Part shown: piece by piece, positions 11,660-27,275 of the stretch | Layout: each line of letters begins with the position of its first letter | Position numbering within the stretch: the first letter of the stretch is position 1 | NCBI GenBank assembly: GCA_029204225.1 | Contig: CM055097.1 | Span: forward strand, 39,613,106 to 39,671,105 | Direction: 5' to 3' | DNA: 58,000 nucleotides | Source: Diphasiastrum complanatum | Taxonomy: Eukaryota; Streptophyta; Lycopodiopsida; Lycopodiales; Lycopodiaceae | Program-made: the position numbers and the translations under genes | The notes under the pieces: model-generated | The model's database searches: none | Told to the model about the DNA's origin: nothing | Seen by the model: only the letters and a program-made list of their open reading frames with translations

Positions 11660-12745
11660 ATTCATAACTCAAAGGGCTATTTTAACTTGATAAATGGATC
11701 CCTAGGCAAGGATAGAGTGAGGATATCAGCTATGCAATTTGATGATGGCACATGTTGGAGTTGGATATCTTTAGTTTGCATCTTTTGCCTCACAAAGTGA
11801 TGAGCAATCTCCATGTGTTTGCTCCTTGCATGGAATGTAGGATTGGTTGCAAGTTGTTGGGCTGATTGGTTGTCACAAAAAATGATTGGTATCTCCTCGG
11901 CCTCCATCACTTAAGCTCCACTAGCAACCTCTTGAGCCACAAAACCTCCTTTGTTGTGGAGGTCAAAGCTTTGTACTCAGATTATATTGAAGATAGTGAG
12001 ATTCTATGTTGCTTTTAGAAAAGCCAAGACACCACCTCATCACATAATAATGTTGCAAATGCACTTATGGACTTTCGATCCACTTTTACAAAATCAAAAT
12101 CTAATAAAGCTCTCAAGTCAATGTTAGAACCTCTATAAAGTATGCCAAAATTCTTGGTGGCCTAGACATATCTTAGCACCCTTTTGGCCATTTTCCAATG
12201 TAGAATGAGAAGATCTTGCATAAATTAACTCAATGTACATATGTTATAGCTAATATCAGGCCTAGATATAGTTAGATAGATCAAGAAGCCTATAAGTTTT
12301 CTATATAGTGTCATGTCCTTGATAGATCTTTCATCATCACTCATAGAAACTTTTATATTTTGCTCCATTGGTGTATCTATGCCTTTATAGTTTTTCATTC
12401 CAAATATTTCAAGAATGATAGATGCATATTTAGATTGACAAATTAAATTAAAATCTACCTCTCTAGTGACTTCCTTGCCAAGAATGAAATGAAGAAGGCC
12501 TAGATCTACCATTCTCAACTCTTTTGATAAGGCAATCTTGACATCTCTAATTCCATCAACATCATTGCCAATTAATATGATGTCGTCTACATACAAAACA
12601 AGAATGATGATCAAGCTATCATTCAATCCAATGTGCAAAGAAAGATCATGAGATCTTAAACTAAAATTTCTTGAGTTTAAAAAGGCATTAAGTCTATAGT
12701 GTTGGGGTGTGGTGTGATAGTTCATGGTTGGTGACAGTTTCGAGA
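11660..12745 (-). pseudogene. Copia reverse transcriptase-RNase H remnant
   Basis: Minus-strand remnant of a Ty1/copia pol gene. The upstream part (12745 to 12225) contains the reverse-transcriptase catalytic box YVDDIILIG and the following copia segments ELRMVDLGLLHFILG and SRPDISYNI. About 11910-12225 the frame is broken by stops, but the connection KRVLRYV-x-ATKNFGIL and the SLSS...SEYKAL segment that ends in front of the RNase H aspartate box are still readable. The downstream part (11910 to 11677) carries the RNase H block FCDNQSAQQL, then NPTFHARSKHMEI and HFVRQKM. Gag, protease and integrase are absent: the remnant is cut at 12745 by a probable LTR of another element. It is non-functional. 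Confidence 0.85.
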
Positions 12746-13680
12746 TGTCGGACAACACTCTCAGACTATCGCGTCAATTAGAGTTGTGAAAGCCTTATAA
12801 AAGAGCCCCATGTTTAGAATAATTTGTCACAACAAAACCAATCGTTTAATTAATGAGTCAATAGGTGTCTTAGGCAACCATAGTTACAAAATTGCGAAGG
12901 CATTAAGGACAACCGTGATTTTGCACTTTGACTCAATCGATAAGACACAAAAAGAATAAGGAGTAAACGATTCACTCTCAAAAGTAGAAACATAAATAAT
13001 CATTCACACATTATACAATGATTGAAGAACACATAGTATATTAGAATTGAACGAATGTACATGAGATTGTTGTAAGAAAATCTAATTGTCAGTATACAAA
13101 TCTAGAAGAATAGTTTAAAACTAGAGGATAGTGCTAGGCATCTCAGCAAATACATTACTGATGTGATTCATTCAATCTTATAGATCGATACATCTAAGTT
13201 TATGATCTATATGTGCACCTTGCTCTATATTTATAAACAACTCATTGCTACTCTATTGGTTGCCAGCCTTTAGGCCAATTGTACAATGAAGTAGGTGTGA
13301 AGTCTTGTTCGATAGTAGTAGTGATAGTCCTTGAGATGTGAAGGGTGACCATTAGGTTCAAACGTCTTCCAAAAATTGTTGAGTCGATAGTGTTGATTGT
13401 CGAAGGATTGTCGAGTTGAGGGATTGTCGACTATCGAATGGATCAGACTCTCACAAGAGGTGACTCTTTGGCATTCCTTTGACTTTGTGTAGTGTCGTAT
13501 ACTTGTCTGTATACTTGTCTTGAACTTGCATGTATTTCTGGAAGTTCTTCATCTGCAGTAGGTTCTAGAGTAAATAACCAGGTCTGGGACTCTGTCGTGG
13601 ATACTTGAAAGGAATAGATAATAATGTATACAAAAGCAACTAGATCGAATGGAGTTTGAAGTGGAATTAAAATTCCAACA
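12746..13680 (-). mobile_element. Probable copia 3' LTR
   Basis: On the minus strand it starts TGTTGGAATT directly after a purine-rich AAGGAGAA stretch (polypurine-tract position) that follows the RNase H end of the element at 13690-15480. It ends CCGACA at 12746, giving an imperfect 6-base terminal inverted repeat (TGTTGG...CCGACA). The 935-bp length is plausible. Its far end lies against the reverse-transcriptase remnant of another copia copy, indicating nesting. No second LTR was found to confirm the limits. Confidence 0.5.
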
Positions 13681-13689
13681 ATTCTCCTT

Positions 13690-13934
13690 AATTCAGCTTC
13701 AAACACTTAGATAATCTTAAGATTTAACATTTTTTTAAACATGATATGCTTGTCCTCATGCAAAGCCTTAGTGAAGATGATAGCTACGATACTATTTGTC
13801 GAACAATAAATCAACTCTGCATGTTTTAAATGTACTTTCTCTCGAACAAAATGAATTTGTATTTCAATATGTTTAGTCCTATAATGAAATCTAGGATTGA
13901 GAGTAAGTTGGGTGCAACTAATATTATCACAATT
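13690..13934 (-). pseudogene. Copia RNase H C-terminal part
   Basis: Minus strand: CDNISCTQLTLNPRFHYR, then KHIEIQIHFVREKV, followed by a degraded ADIFTKAL-like segment and a stop shortly before the polypurine tract. It is the downstream half of an RNase H domain whose upstream half lies at 15021-15480. The two are separated by about 1.1 kb of inserted sequence. Confidence 0.75.
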
Positions 13935-15020
13935 TGTTGGAGTTTAATCTTCCGCCTACTCACCTAATTCCATCTGCTGAGTACTCATGTACATTGTAAA
14001 TACTCACTCTCCAAACTAGTCTGCATAAATGAACAGTTATTCGAGAGTCTACATATTTACACACACATTCGAATAGTCTACAGAAATACACATATATTCG
14101 AAGCAAAAGTCAACTCGACAACAAATATTCGAGTTCGAGCCAGACAACTCACCATCGACATTGAATCAACAAGTTGACACCGACTCGACTTGATAGACTT
14201 GACACTATTGTCTGTTGTTGACAATTTCATTGTCGAATGGTACCACTCAAAATGGAACTCTTCCTCTACCGAATCCAATATAGACTATGTTACCATTCAA
14301 ACATGCCACTATATACAGTAACTGCTCACTGTCATGCCCATTGGCTACAGTTCAGTTTAGATTCTTCTTGTAAACACTTACATCATGCCTGAACACAACA
14401 GTTCGCAAGAACAAGTTAGTTGATAAACACTGTCACTTTGTATATATATAATAGATCAGAATAAGACAAACACATCGAAATTGATCATCATCAAAATAGG
14501 TAATCATAAATCAAAATTCGAATATTAGACTATCTGAGTCCTTTGAGTCAGATATTTTGAGAGAGAGTGCGAGTAATTTTAGACGATAGAGAGATTGTTC
14601 TATCTGTCAGTTGCTTCGACCAACTGTCTAAGCTAAGTAGGGTCATATCGCTTAGCGCACCACTATTGTGAATCATTTGTCAAGCACAAGATTATTATTC
14701 GTGATTTGATTGTTATATTACAACAAAATTAATTTACATACTATCTATTGTCTTAACATGCATTAGTCATTGTCAAATGTTCTCTCAGTCTTTTCTTTCT
14801 CTAAATCTAATATTATTGTTCCATCGATTAACGTAGAATATCCATCAAAGTTTGCACGGCTGTCATAGATGCCTAATTATTCACACTCTTCTTTGTTGTC
14901 TATGACACCTATCTAGATATTCTACTAAGTTAAACAAATGTTCTAAGCAATTGTCTAAATCTGAATAGTTCAATTCAATCTTTATAGTTTCATTGTCTTT
15001 CTTTGTTTGGGGAAAAAAGT
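13935..15020 (+). mobile_element. Insertion splitting the copia RNase H, possibly a solo LTR
   Basis: Sequence lying between the two halves of one minus-strand RNase H domain. On the plus strand it opens TGTTGGAGTT exactly where the RNase H frame breaks. A possible LTR end TTAACA occurs at 14758. I did not find a clear target-site duplication, and the right boundary is only approximate. Confidence 0.4.
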
Positions 15021-15480
15021 TCGGCTCTGTCGAACTACGTCACATCAGATTCCTGACACAATAGATGGTAGCTGGTGCTTGTGTTGTTGCTACATATTCA
15101 GCTTCAGTTGAGGACAATGAGATTGACTTCTATTTTCTGCTATTCCAAGATACTGGTGTAAAAGATAAATAGAAATAGTAACCAAAAGTAGATTTTCTGG
15201 TGTATGGTGTCTAAGCCTCCTCTCCAATCTGAATCAAATTAACTGAATAGATGTAATGATATAGTAGAATTACTAGAATAACAAAGAACGCTTGAATATA
15301 CTTCATCACTCTTTTGAGTTCTTGCCAATGTTGGATTCATTGATTCGACATGAATTGAGAGAGTGTGCTAACTATATATGCCAGATCAGGTCTAGTGCAC
15401 ACCATTGCATACATTAATGAGCCAAATAGTGAGTGGTATGCATAATTCCTCATGTCAAAAATTTTTAGCAACTTATCCTT
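15021..15480 (-). pseudogene. Copia pol, segment upstream of the RNase H break
   Basis: Minus-strand translation shows SISLSSTEAEYVATTQA, the conserved RNase H segment with the acidic STEAEY box. Upstream is degraded sequence of the reverse transcriptase/RNase H connection, in several frames with stops. It pairs with 13690-13934 as one interrupted domain. Confidence 0.7.
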
Positions 15481-15574
15481 GAAAAACTTTATTTTATCGA
15501 ATAACTAAGTTTTATGAAAACTTTTACTTGTAAAATGGTATGAACAAACCATAAGATGTTTTATAGTAGTGGTT

Positions 15575-15830
15575 TTTGAGAAAACTTGTCGGTTTTCCTG
15601 AGCACTACTCCTCTCTCCTCTCCAAAAGCTCCTCACATTCTCTCCTCACACAAGCCTCATTATGCAGGGAAGGCACAGACCCCATGCCTTCTACCCAGGT
15701 ACGACAAGTCCTTCGGAAAATCGCCTCCTAGAGTAGATGGCCCTCAGACTAGGGCCTCTCCCTCCCAAGTAAAATATGTTTTTGGTTTTTACCAAAGCAA
15801 AGGCTCGCAACACCAGAAATGAAATATGTT
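15575..15830. repeat. GC-rich short element, second copy
   Basis: A pyrimidine- and GC-rich island containing CATTATGCAGGGAAGGC. It resembles the reverse complement of 4600-4672. An open frame here is probably incidental. Confidence 0.35.
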
Positions 15831-19247
<3,417 letters not shown>

Positions 19248-19438
19248 CAACGTTGTCCTTCTGATCGTAATGACAAGCTCCACATACTGAATGGATATAC
19301 ATATGCAAGCTAGGTGGGAGATGTAGACACCAGTTTATACACATGTGGATCTTACATTGGCCTAGTCCGATATGGTGAGGCGTAACTAATAAACTCGTAT
19401 ACTGAAGTGTTGAATATCCACAAAATATTTTATCCTCT

Positions 19439-19723
19439 TGCTTGGAATAGTCGCAAGCAAACCTTTAAATAAACCTTTATCGCTCTCTCCTCTACAAAAT
19501 TAGAGTATATTGCTGCCTCTCAAAGAAGTAGTGTGGTTGAGATATTTATTATCAGACACTCATCTAGTACAACATGCTCCAACAATTGTCTTATGTGATA
19601 ATCAAAGTGCCATTGTCTTGTCGGCCAACCCTAGATTTCATTCTAGGAGTAAGCACATTGAATTTAAATATCAGTATGCTAAGGACAAGATTCTTGACAA
19701 AGAGGTCACCTTGGAGTACTGTT
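19439..19723 (+). pseudogene. Copia RNase H fragment
   Basis: Plus-strand frame reading AWNSRKQTF, one TAA, then ALSSTKLEYIAAS, VVWLRYLLSD, IVLCDNQSAIVLSANPRF and HSRSKHIEFKYQY. These are successive landmarks of copia RNase H. The CDN aspartate is kept, but the STEAEY glutamate is Lys here (STKLEY), so the active site is lost. The frame ends TGT-TGA at about 19720, before the usual ADIFTK tail; the sequence after that does not resemble copia. The reverse transcriptase upstream is also missing. Confidence 0.8.
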
Positions 19724-20710
19724 GAACACAGTCATCGAACAATCGACATGTCAACAAACAATAATCTTTAGGTCATCAAACAGTTGGATGAAGTCTTACA
19801 GCCCCTTGCATGTTCTTACCTAGACTTCTTCTACTTACGACTATCGGTCTACTATCATGGCCCACTTATGACTTCTCACAAAGTCTTACGAGTGCTTATG
19901 ACTATCAACCGATTATGACTACAACATTAGTACAAATCCAACCACTTGGTTTTTGGACATGTACTTCAACATGAAGACCTAGTACATTGTCAAACACTTC
20001 TCAATCTGACAAGGCACTTCAAGCAAGTGCCTTGAACTCTATTGCGATCTACTGTGTGTCATCATACAACGACTGATCCAATGTCTTGTAAATTGATTCC
20101 AAGTGCAACTCCTACATATATATATATATATATATATCTCATTAGCAACAATCGACTATGTTAATCATCAATTTTCATAATTCATTGGTCAATCAATAAG
20201 AGATTGATTTAGAGCGGCTTCCTTATGCCTTAGATTGTTCAAGACAGAGAGTGAATAGAGACAATTTTGAACATGTGGTTACGACCACAATTGCCCTCAA
20301 CATTCAACTGATTATGTACATGCTACATTATGAAATCAATCTAATCGTCCTATTGTGTTCAATTATCATGTCAGTATGAATGTTATGATTTTCTGATTTA
20401 TCACATTAAGCACTTTCATGTCTCAACTCTCATATAGATTTGTCTAAACATCTCAATGCTTCCACAATACACGAATTTGTGTTTGTCTATGTAATCAATT
20501 GAATCAATTATGACAATTTCAAAGTGAGGATCAAGCAAAATCAATTGTGACCCTTTCATGATATAGTTGATTTGAATTTGATTGGCATAGTTCACAAAGC
20601 TCGATATTTTGAACACAAACCTTCTCTATTGAGCCTTTCTTCATTCCCCTTTGCTTCCATTTTCCCACACCTTTGTTGTCAATGTTTAATCTTATCTCTG
20701 TGTGTGTAAC
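19724..20710. other. Non-coding, possibly LTR-derived
   Basis: This follows the abrupt end of the RNase H fragment. It starts with TGTTGAACAC at 19719 and has a candidate CA end near 20302, so it may be an inserted LTR, but no duplication or second copy confirms this. It holds a short TA run near 20117-20137. Confidence 0.35.
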
Positions 20711-20754
20711 ACACACACATAGACAATATGTGTGTATGTATATGTATATACATA

Positions 20755-20793
<39 letters not shown>

Positions 20794-20827
20794 CAATATG
20801 TGTGTATGTATATGTATATACATATCA
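20711..20827. repeat. Tandem duplication, 70-bp period, with CA repeat
   Basis: The segment acacatagacaatatgtgtg plus the following 27 bases occurs at 20711-20757 and identically at 20781-20827, separated by a (CA)n run. Identity suggests a recent duplication, probably by replication slippage across the microsatellite. Confidence 0.9.
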
Positions 20828-22809
20828 AATGTAAATGTAAGAAAAGATGTTACCTTTGCATTACACAATCAAAGAAAAAAAAAGTATCCTTTTTTCAAGT
20901 TATATGCATGGAACCTAATAGAGTTTCTTTTTAAAAAAGTATATGGTAATGTCAAATGCACGATGACTATGATGATGGCAATGATAATTGTGATTAGGAG
21001 TATCCCCATTGTGAATATCAATATCTTTTGGATCTATTTGAAATCTAATATAAAGGTGTGCTTTCCTTTTCAAAGAAAGATATTTAAATAATGTTGATGA
21101 AATTGGACAATGGGTTGTGCCACAATGTTAAGCTATTTGAATGATGTTCATGAAAGTCTATATTGGGTTGTGCCACATAAATTATCAAACAATTGTTTGC
21201 ACAAAGTTGACTTTTTGCATTCCATATAGTATTTGTCAAGTTACAAAATTATATTGAAGTCCCTTTCTAAAAAGTAGTAGTAGACATATTCTTGATGTTA
21301 TTGTTTTTCTAAATACTTATGGGAGAAGTTATATTGGTGATGTCAAATGTGTATTCAAGTGTCCTTGCATGCTTGCTCAATTGGTCTATCTGAAAGCAAT
21401 TATTTCATCATTGAGATGCTTTACTTGACAATTTATCTTGGACTTTGTACTAAAAAGAAGATCTATGATATGATGCACAAGCCCAAAGTCCATCAATATT
21501 CACTTTATTATGTATCTTTGTACAATAGGTTGAAAATCTTCAAAGGAAAAAAGATCAATCTAATATAAAATAGTGCTATCTCACACATTAGCCATGTACA
21601 ATATAGAATGTGCATGTTGCAACTTTATTGTTGTCCATTTTTAGAAAAAAAAAACTGATGTCTAAAAGAATTAATAGGATAAAGTCATTAGTTTTCAATA
21701 ACAATAAGTGCTACTAATATCTACATTCATCTATATAATTAAAACTATTTTAGAGAGAGATTGTGAACAAACCTATGTCACACCTAGTTTCATGCCTGCT
21801 GTCACACCTACACTACCTCACTCACCACTCTCCTCTCTCTCCCTCTCTCCCTATGTTGTTAAATTTCACATGTATGGAGTGCCACAAAGTATTGATCTCC
21901 TAAGACTTTGTGATTGCACATAGATCACACACAAATCAAAAACCAAGATCTATTCCATAAATCTAAGGCAAGAGCACATTACTACATGCATAAATCAACC
22001 ATACAAGTACTTTCACACCTGTGGAGATTTGTAATATGGCAAACTAAGTATGAAAATGCCCTCCTCTCGGGTAGAGAGAGAATTCAATCAAGAAAACTCA
22101 AGTAGAGAGAGAAAACCGATTTGACTCAAAATAGTGTAGAAATCTCATAACTCCATAAAACTTGCAATACAAATGGATTGATGCTCATATATATAGCTAC
22201 TTGAGGTAGATTGGACCCCTTCTTTACCTCCTCTAAATCCTATTGATTGAGTGACATATAGGCCCTTGATCATGAACACATATATAAAATGAATTTTAAT
22301 ATTGAAATGGTGGTGTTTGGTTTTGCAGATCAGGAGACGCATAGAAAAACACCAAAACACCAAAAGTGCACATCATTTTTAGATTCGGTCACCGTAAAAA
22401 TACATGAACTATGAGATGCTCTTATGTACTAGCTTTAACTAATAACATTGATCTATCCGATGAGATTTCATCAAAGATTTGGTTCTATCGTTTCCATGTT
22501 TGTTAGGACATGAGCTATGGTCTGGTTTGGTATGCAATTGCAATGTAAATGTTTTGACTAGACATTTTCTCTAAGAAATTGTTGATAATATGTTTTGGAA
22601 ATGTATATAATTTCATTGTGTATATATTTTTTACTTTACTATTTTTAAACAATCAAGAGATCTTTTTGGAATGCCTGCTATAATTGGAAAGGCACACTAT
22701 ATAAGGGTGTATGGGTCCCCATTTCGCTATTTCATCCTTAGTGTCAGAGAGCTTCCCTTGTTTTTCATAGGTTGATATCATCCTTCTATGTTCACAAGAG
22801 TGCAAATTA
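20828..22809. other. AT-rich region without recognised gene
   Basis: No protein family or RNA gene is recognised. A short CT-rich patch lies at 21829-21850. Confidence 0.5.
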
Positions 22810-24898
22810 GTGTCATTATTGCAATTCCTATACATTAGTACTCTATTATATCTGCATGGCGACGTAGTTTATGGCACGTACGAAACAAACAACAAGGAGT
22901 CCTCCGAGGAAACAACATTATTGCACCAAGCCGCTTTAGAAGCAATAGAAGCACAAGAAAGGAGCTTGAGGAGTGGGAGTAGGAGCAAAGGTAGCAGCAT
23001 TGAACCATTGGCGGGGGAAATGGACCAGAATCAGGATGAGCGGGCAACAATGGATGACGCTAAGAAAGTTCCCATGGATTGCGAGCAGTAGCAGGGGCAG
23101 GAGCAGGGGCTGCAACAAGTGGCAATGGAAGAGCATGGGCAGCAACAAGTGGCTATGGATAAGTAAGGACAAGAGCAGGGGCAACAACAACCACCTCTAG
23201 ATGAGCAGCATATGGCCATAGCAACAAAGGATGTCCTTCTGCATGATTTTGGTGTGAGGTCAGTGCTAGGAAGCCCCTCTCCAACACAGAGCCAACGCGA
23301 TGCCACTCAGGTTTTTCTGGACAGTGAGGTAGCTATTTCTGGGCCGATTCCCAATGATTTCCTTGGGGTCTTCTGTGCAAAAAGTACAGAAAGGACCAAG
23401 AGTGGATCCTAATCTGATCCTCAAGAGGGATTGGTTGTCAGATTACTTGATCTATCAATCTACTTGAGATTAAGATCAATCTAGATTAATTCTAGACACA
23501 AAATCCTAACACGAACAATCATTAATTGAAGGTAGGTGTACTTTCTGGTTTCACACGTGTGAAACACTGTCGGAGTGCGGACTCCAACCTGAAAATTAAG
23601 TACACATTGATAAAACCTCAAAACAATCAAAGCAGATGTAGACAAATGGAGAGAATCACTCAAAATTGCTTCCAAACCCAAGATTGGTGTCTCAGATTGG
23701 TTATGGCCAAATGTGGCTCTATATATACAATAAGTGGGAGCTCGTGGTACTGATCATCCCTCTAATCCCACATGTGTGAAGGTGCTTTGTCATATGATGA
23801 TTCATCATGCAAAACTAACACTTGGACAAAACCTTCTATTTTGAGCACTTTCGGTCCATTTTCCTTCTATATGGCGATCTACTTGGAAATCTTCTAGAAG
23901 TCAAAATTTTCCTACTTCAACTTATTCCACACATGTGAGCTGTCCTCTACACATGGGATATGACACCTAACCAAAGGATGTGGCTCATGCAATCAATAGA
24001 TTGATGCCATGTGCCATATGTCTAGAAAACTAGTTTTTGGCCATTTTAGCCGCTAGAACTTGAATCAAATCATATGTACAACATATATGATTATGGTACA
24101 TGACAAGTACACTAGTTTCACACGTGGGAACAGGCTCCACACATGTGTGTTTAGCTATATAGAAGATTTTTGGCCTCTACCAAGCTTATTTTTGCATTTT
24201 TCACATCTTCGACAATCAGGGTCCTCAAGAACAGGTGTCTCTTGATGGCTTTGTGATTGGTTTAGCAGGAGTCGGAGCAGCTTCAGGGGACGCCACTCAG
24301 ACATGTGCAAGGGCCCGTAATGGGGCCCATGATGTTGTTGCTCGTCAGCTCGGACCAGACACCCCACGCAGAAGCCGTTGAAGAGGCTTCTCAGCATGTC
24401 ACCGTCACATTACGTCCAAAATCTAAAGTTGTTCGTCGAAAGAGAGGTCGTCCAAGCCGACGCCTTCCGCGGACCATCTCTCAACCATAGGCGCAACCGG
24501 AATCTCCCTAGGTGCCTCGAGCTCAGTCAGCACCAGAGGTGCCGAAGGACCCTCCCACGCAAGATGAAACAGGTCCTAGCTAGCCAGCAACACAGAGAAG
24601 GGCAGTCACACCGCCACCACCCTGGCAAGGCAAGGTCCTCAAAAGGATGTAGCCTCCGCAACCATGTCGTCGAAGAAAGAGCCGTATTTCAAACTGGTAT
24701 AAGGAGATTCGAAAATACCAAAAATCTACCGCATGCTTCATACTGAGAGCTCCATTTTTCTGGACCATCAAGGAGATCATGGATGAATTCTCTCTTGGTC
24801 TCAGAATTATGGGCGAGACTGCTTCGGCTATCCAAGAGATGAAAGAGATGTATTTGACAAATTTGTTTAAGACTCATTTTGTGTGCTGTCCATTGTAA
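22810..24898 (+). pseudogene. Broken Gln-rich / AT-hook protein gene
   Basis: A single plus-strand coding region can be followed for most of this span once one insertion (23427-24221) is removed. The first part (22810-23426) is acidic then Gln-rich, with a repeated QQVAM unit, and continues into VLLHDFGVRSVLGSPSP. After the insertion the frame resumes in phase (PQEQVSLDGFVIGL). One frameshift near 24360-24377 leads to RPKSKVVRRKRGRPSRR, an AT-hook core (RGRP flanked by basic residues) suggesting minor-groove DNA binding. A Pro/Gln-rich stretch follows, then a helical tail ending at TAA 24896-24898. In-frame stops: TAG 23089, TAA 23164, TAA 23410, TAG 24488, TAG 24509, TAG 24581 and TAG 24650. 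All seven would be Gln codons if T were C. No ATG is seen at the 5' end, so an exon may be missing. Family not recognised; possibly a transposon-associated DNA-binding protein. Confidence 0.6.
23427..24221. mobile_element. 795-bp insertion with 9-bp target duplication
   Basis: The word TCCTCAAGA occurs at 23418-23426 and again at 24222-24230, in the same codon phase of the split gene, so the segment between looks like an insertion. The ends show only weak inverted similarity (TGGTTGTC at 23432 and GACAATCA at 24211-24218), fitting either a solo LTR (TG...CA) or a Mutator-like element, for which 9-bp duplications are typical. It contains several CACAYGTG-type palindromes, near 23553, 23769, 23930, 24118 and 24141. 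Confidence 0.6.
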
Positions 24899-26097
24899 CA
24901 AAGTTACTATACTTCCAAAGGATATGTTGTTGGCAAAGTGGCTGAGACGTGAGAGGAATTAAAAACGATGTACTCCAAATTTTGATATAATATCAACAGA
25001 TGATCATTTTTGTTATCAGACTTTGTTGAATTATTGTGTGAATTCATTTTATGATGAAATATAGTTTTCTGTGAATGTTTTTGGTTCACTAAATTTTATA
25101 TAAGTGAGTGTGTGTCCAATGCTGATTTTCACACAAGGGCGCGGAGGCGGGCCGTTTGAAGTGTAAAATGGCAATTTAATGCCCTGAAATTCAGATGATT
25201 GGTAGAAATTTTAATAACCTACCATAATGAATGAAATTTTTGAACACATGCAGTTGGAACTGAAATATTTTTGAGAAAAAAACACATTTTTCTTTAAAAT
25301 TCTTTTACATTAGCTAATGCTTCCAACAATGACTCTGATTTATTTTCTAGTCCTACTATTGGCTTCATTAACTCTGATGCTAACTTAGCAGCATCAATAT
25401 GCTCCTCACAAGGTCCAACCGTTGAGGCCAGAAGTAATCTGGACTCAAACCCCGGACAAAAGTCGTTCAAGATAGTGCTCCTTCGCTCACAGTAGGGCTT
25501 TGGTGCAGTTTGTGGAAGTTGAGCATCTGCAAGGTGCTTTGATAATTTCTGTTCTAAGGACAGAACCTGTTTAAGGGAGGAAGAATGTTACAACCATATT
25601 CAATTAAGGACATGGAATAGTCCTAATATGGTAGACCAGCTCTCTAGTGTTCAAGATTATTGGTCACGCCCAGATTTAATTCCACGTCGAGGCCTGTTGG
25701 TGACTAATGTCCTTGAGAGGACCCAGACACTCTAATTGAGACATATGGAGTAGTGCGTGTACGTGTGATTGATATAGGCAGGAGGTATGCATGAAGAGTT
25801 GTGACCTATTTATAATTGACTTGCATGGGGATTGCATGTGCTCATGCACATGATCCTACTCTCTATATATTGAGGTAGTGATTATTCCGTCGACGACTTT
25901 GGTCTAGGTTACCAGTGAGTTCTTCTCCTCTTGTTGTCACATTGGCATGGCTTGGGGGCTAGATCCATGAGGATTCTCCAGGAAGGATCTAGGTTTGGTT
26001 GGGTGGTTTTTCTCCATAGTCTCTCTTGTGTTTTCCTATCCTCATCTTAGGGGATTTTCCTCAATGGTCTTTACATTTTCAAATCGCTTGCAAGGTG
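24899..26097. other. No recognisable gene
   Basis: Non-repetitive sequence following the broken AT-hook gene. It may include its 3' untranslated region. No coding frame is convincing. Confidence 0.45.
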
Positions 26098-26965
26098 TCA
26101 TTGAATTTGAAAACTTCCATGGCTATCGACTACAAGTTTTTCACCCTCTAAATGTCTCTTTATAATCTCGCCATAATTTATACGTGAAAATATCCATGGA
26201 AATATTTTATGGTCCTCTTTCAAGACCTGTAGAGAAGCAAGTAATGCATGAGATGTTAATAAAAAAGGCAATGTATTCAATGTTAATACAATACTTAAAA
26301 ATAAAATTGAAAATTGGAAAGTATACCTAGAATGCAGCCAACCACCATATGTGATTATCTGAAAGATCAATAAACGTTTGGTCATCAATATTTAAAATTT
26401 TGTTCATCAAAGTGACACTCACTCGTTCCAAATTTTGACCTTTGATGATCCGGATTCATCTAATTTCATTACAATAATAATCTTTCCATCTTGATATTCA
26501 TCTAGTTTATAGAATCGAATAATATATTTTTGAAGAACATATTCAATATCAAAGAATTTAATATCATTGCAATCAATGTAATTGAGCTCACCACATTCTG
26601 ATTTGTATAAATTAATTATATGAAGTGGTTGACCAACTACTTTGAACATTCCGTCATGATAATAATTTCTTGTTAGTCTTACCCGATATAGACGAGAAAA
26701 ATAAATTTTCTTCACCATCACTTGAGAAAAGGCTTCTTTAACTATTCTGAAAAAAGTATAATAAGCATTTCTGCTAATTCTAGAATCGTCACATGCACCT
26801 TGTATCACATTTGCATCCAAGTAAGTTTGAACCTTATTCAAAATAGTCTCAACAATTTCTTTTTTCATTTTTTTAAACCGAGCTGACTTTCTTGGTAAAA
26901 CATGACTTAAAGATTCTCCAATGCATGTACAATTTGTTAAATAGTTCTTTGCCACCGAACATGAT
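26098..26965 (-). pseudogene. Spliced gene remnant, family not named
   Basis: Minus-strand, two readable exons. The first runs from an acceptor TTATTGTAG at 26966 to 26327 and encodes a basic LPRKSARFKKMKKEIV segment, a helix with DANVIQGACDDSRISR, a long moderately hydrophobic middle, and IIIVMKLDES. A frameshift at about 26430-26447 is needed to continue into LERVSVTLMNKILNI and NHIWWLAAF. Then comes TAG at 26327-26329, where a Gln codon CAG would also complete a consensus CAG|GT donor. A 100-bp intron (26227-26326, GTATAC to CTACAG) leads to a final exon at 26098-26226, starting VLKEDHKIFPWIFSR and ending TGA. The fit of exon phases across the intron shows it was once a real gene. I do not recognise a named domain and assign no function. 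Confidence 0.6.
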
Positions 26966-27010
26966 CTACAATAAACATATAAACCTCCAATTATGTTTAG
27001 TAAATTGATA

Positions 27011-27275
27011 ATGCATATTATCAAATGCAAATCAAACTTAAATGGCAAATACAAATCAAATAAACAGTTTATAAGAAAACGTACTTAAATGCTTGAATCT
27101 TTTATTTCTAATTGCCACTATGTGTAGATAAGTCATCAATTGACAATGTCTATTATCAAATGCAAATCAAACTTAAATGACAAATACAAATCAAATAAAC
27201 AGTTTATAAGAAAACATACTTAAATGTTTGAATCTTTTTTTCTAATTGCCGGTAGGTGTAGATAAGTCATCAATA
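27011..27275. repeat. Tandem duplication, 135-bp period
   Basis: Two copies of a block containing tattatcaaatgcaaatc and ending gtgtagataagtcatcaat, at about 27011-27140 and 27146-27274, differing at only a few positions. It lies in what would be the intron upstream of the 26.3-27.0 kb exon. Confidence 0.85.

Noticed and set aside
22835-23306. Leu/Cys-rich minus-strand frames opposite the Gln-rich gene
   Set aside because: They are antisense shadows of CAG/CAA-rich coding sequence.
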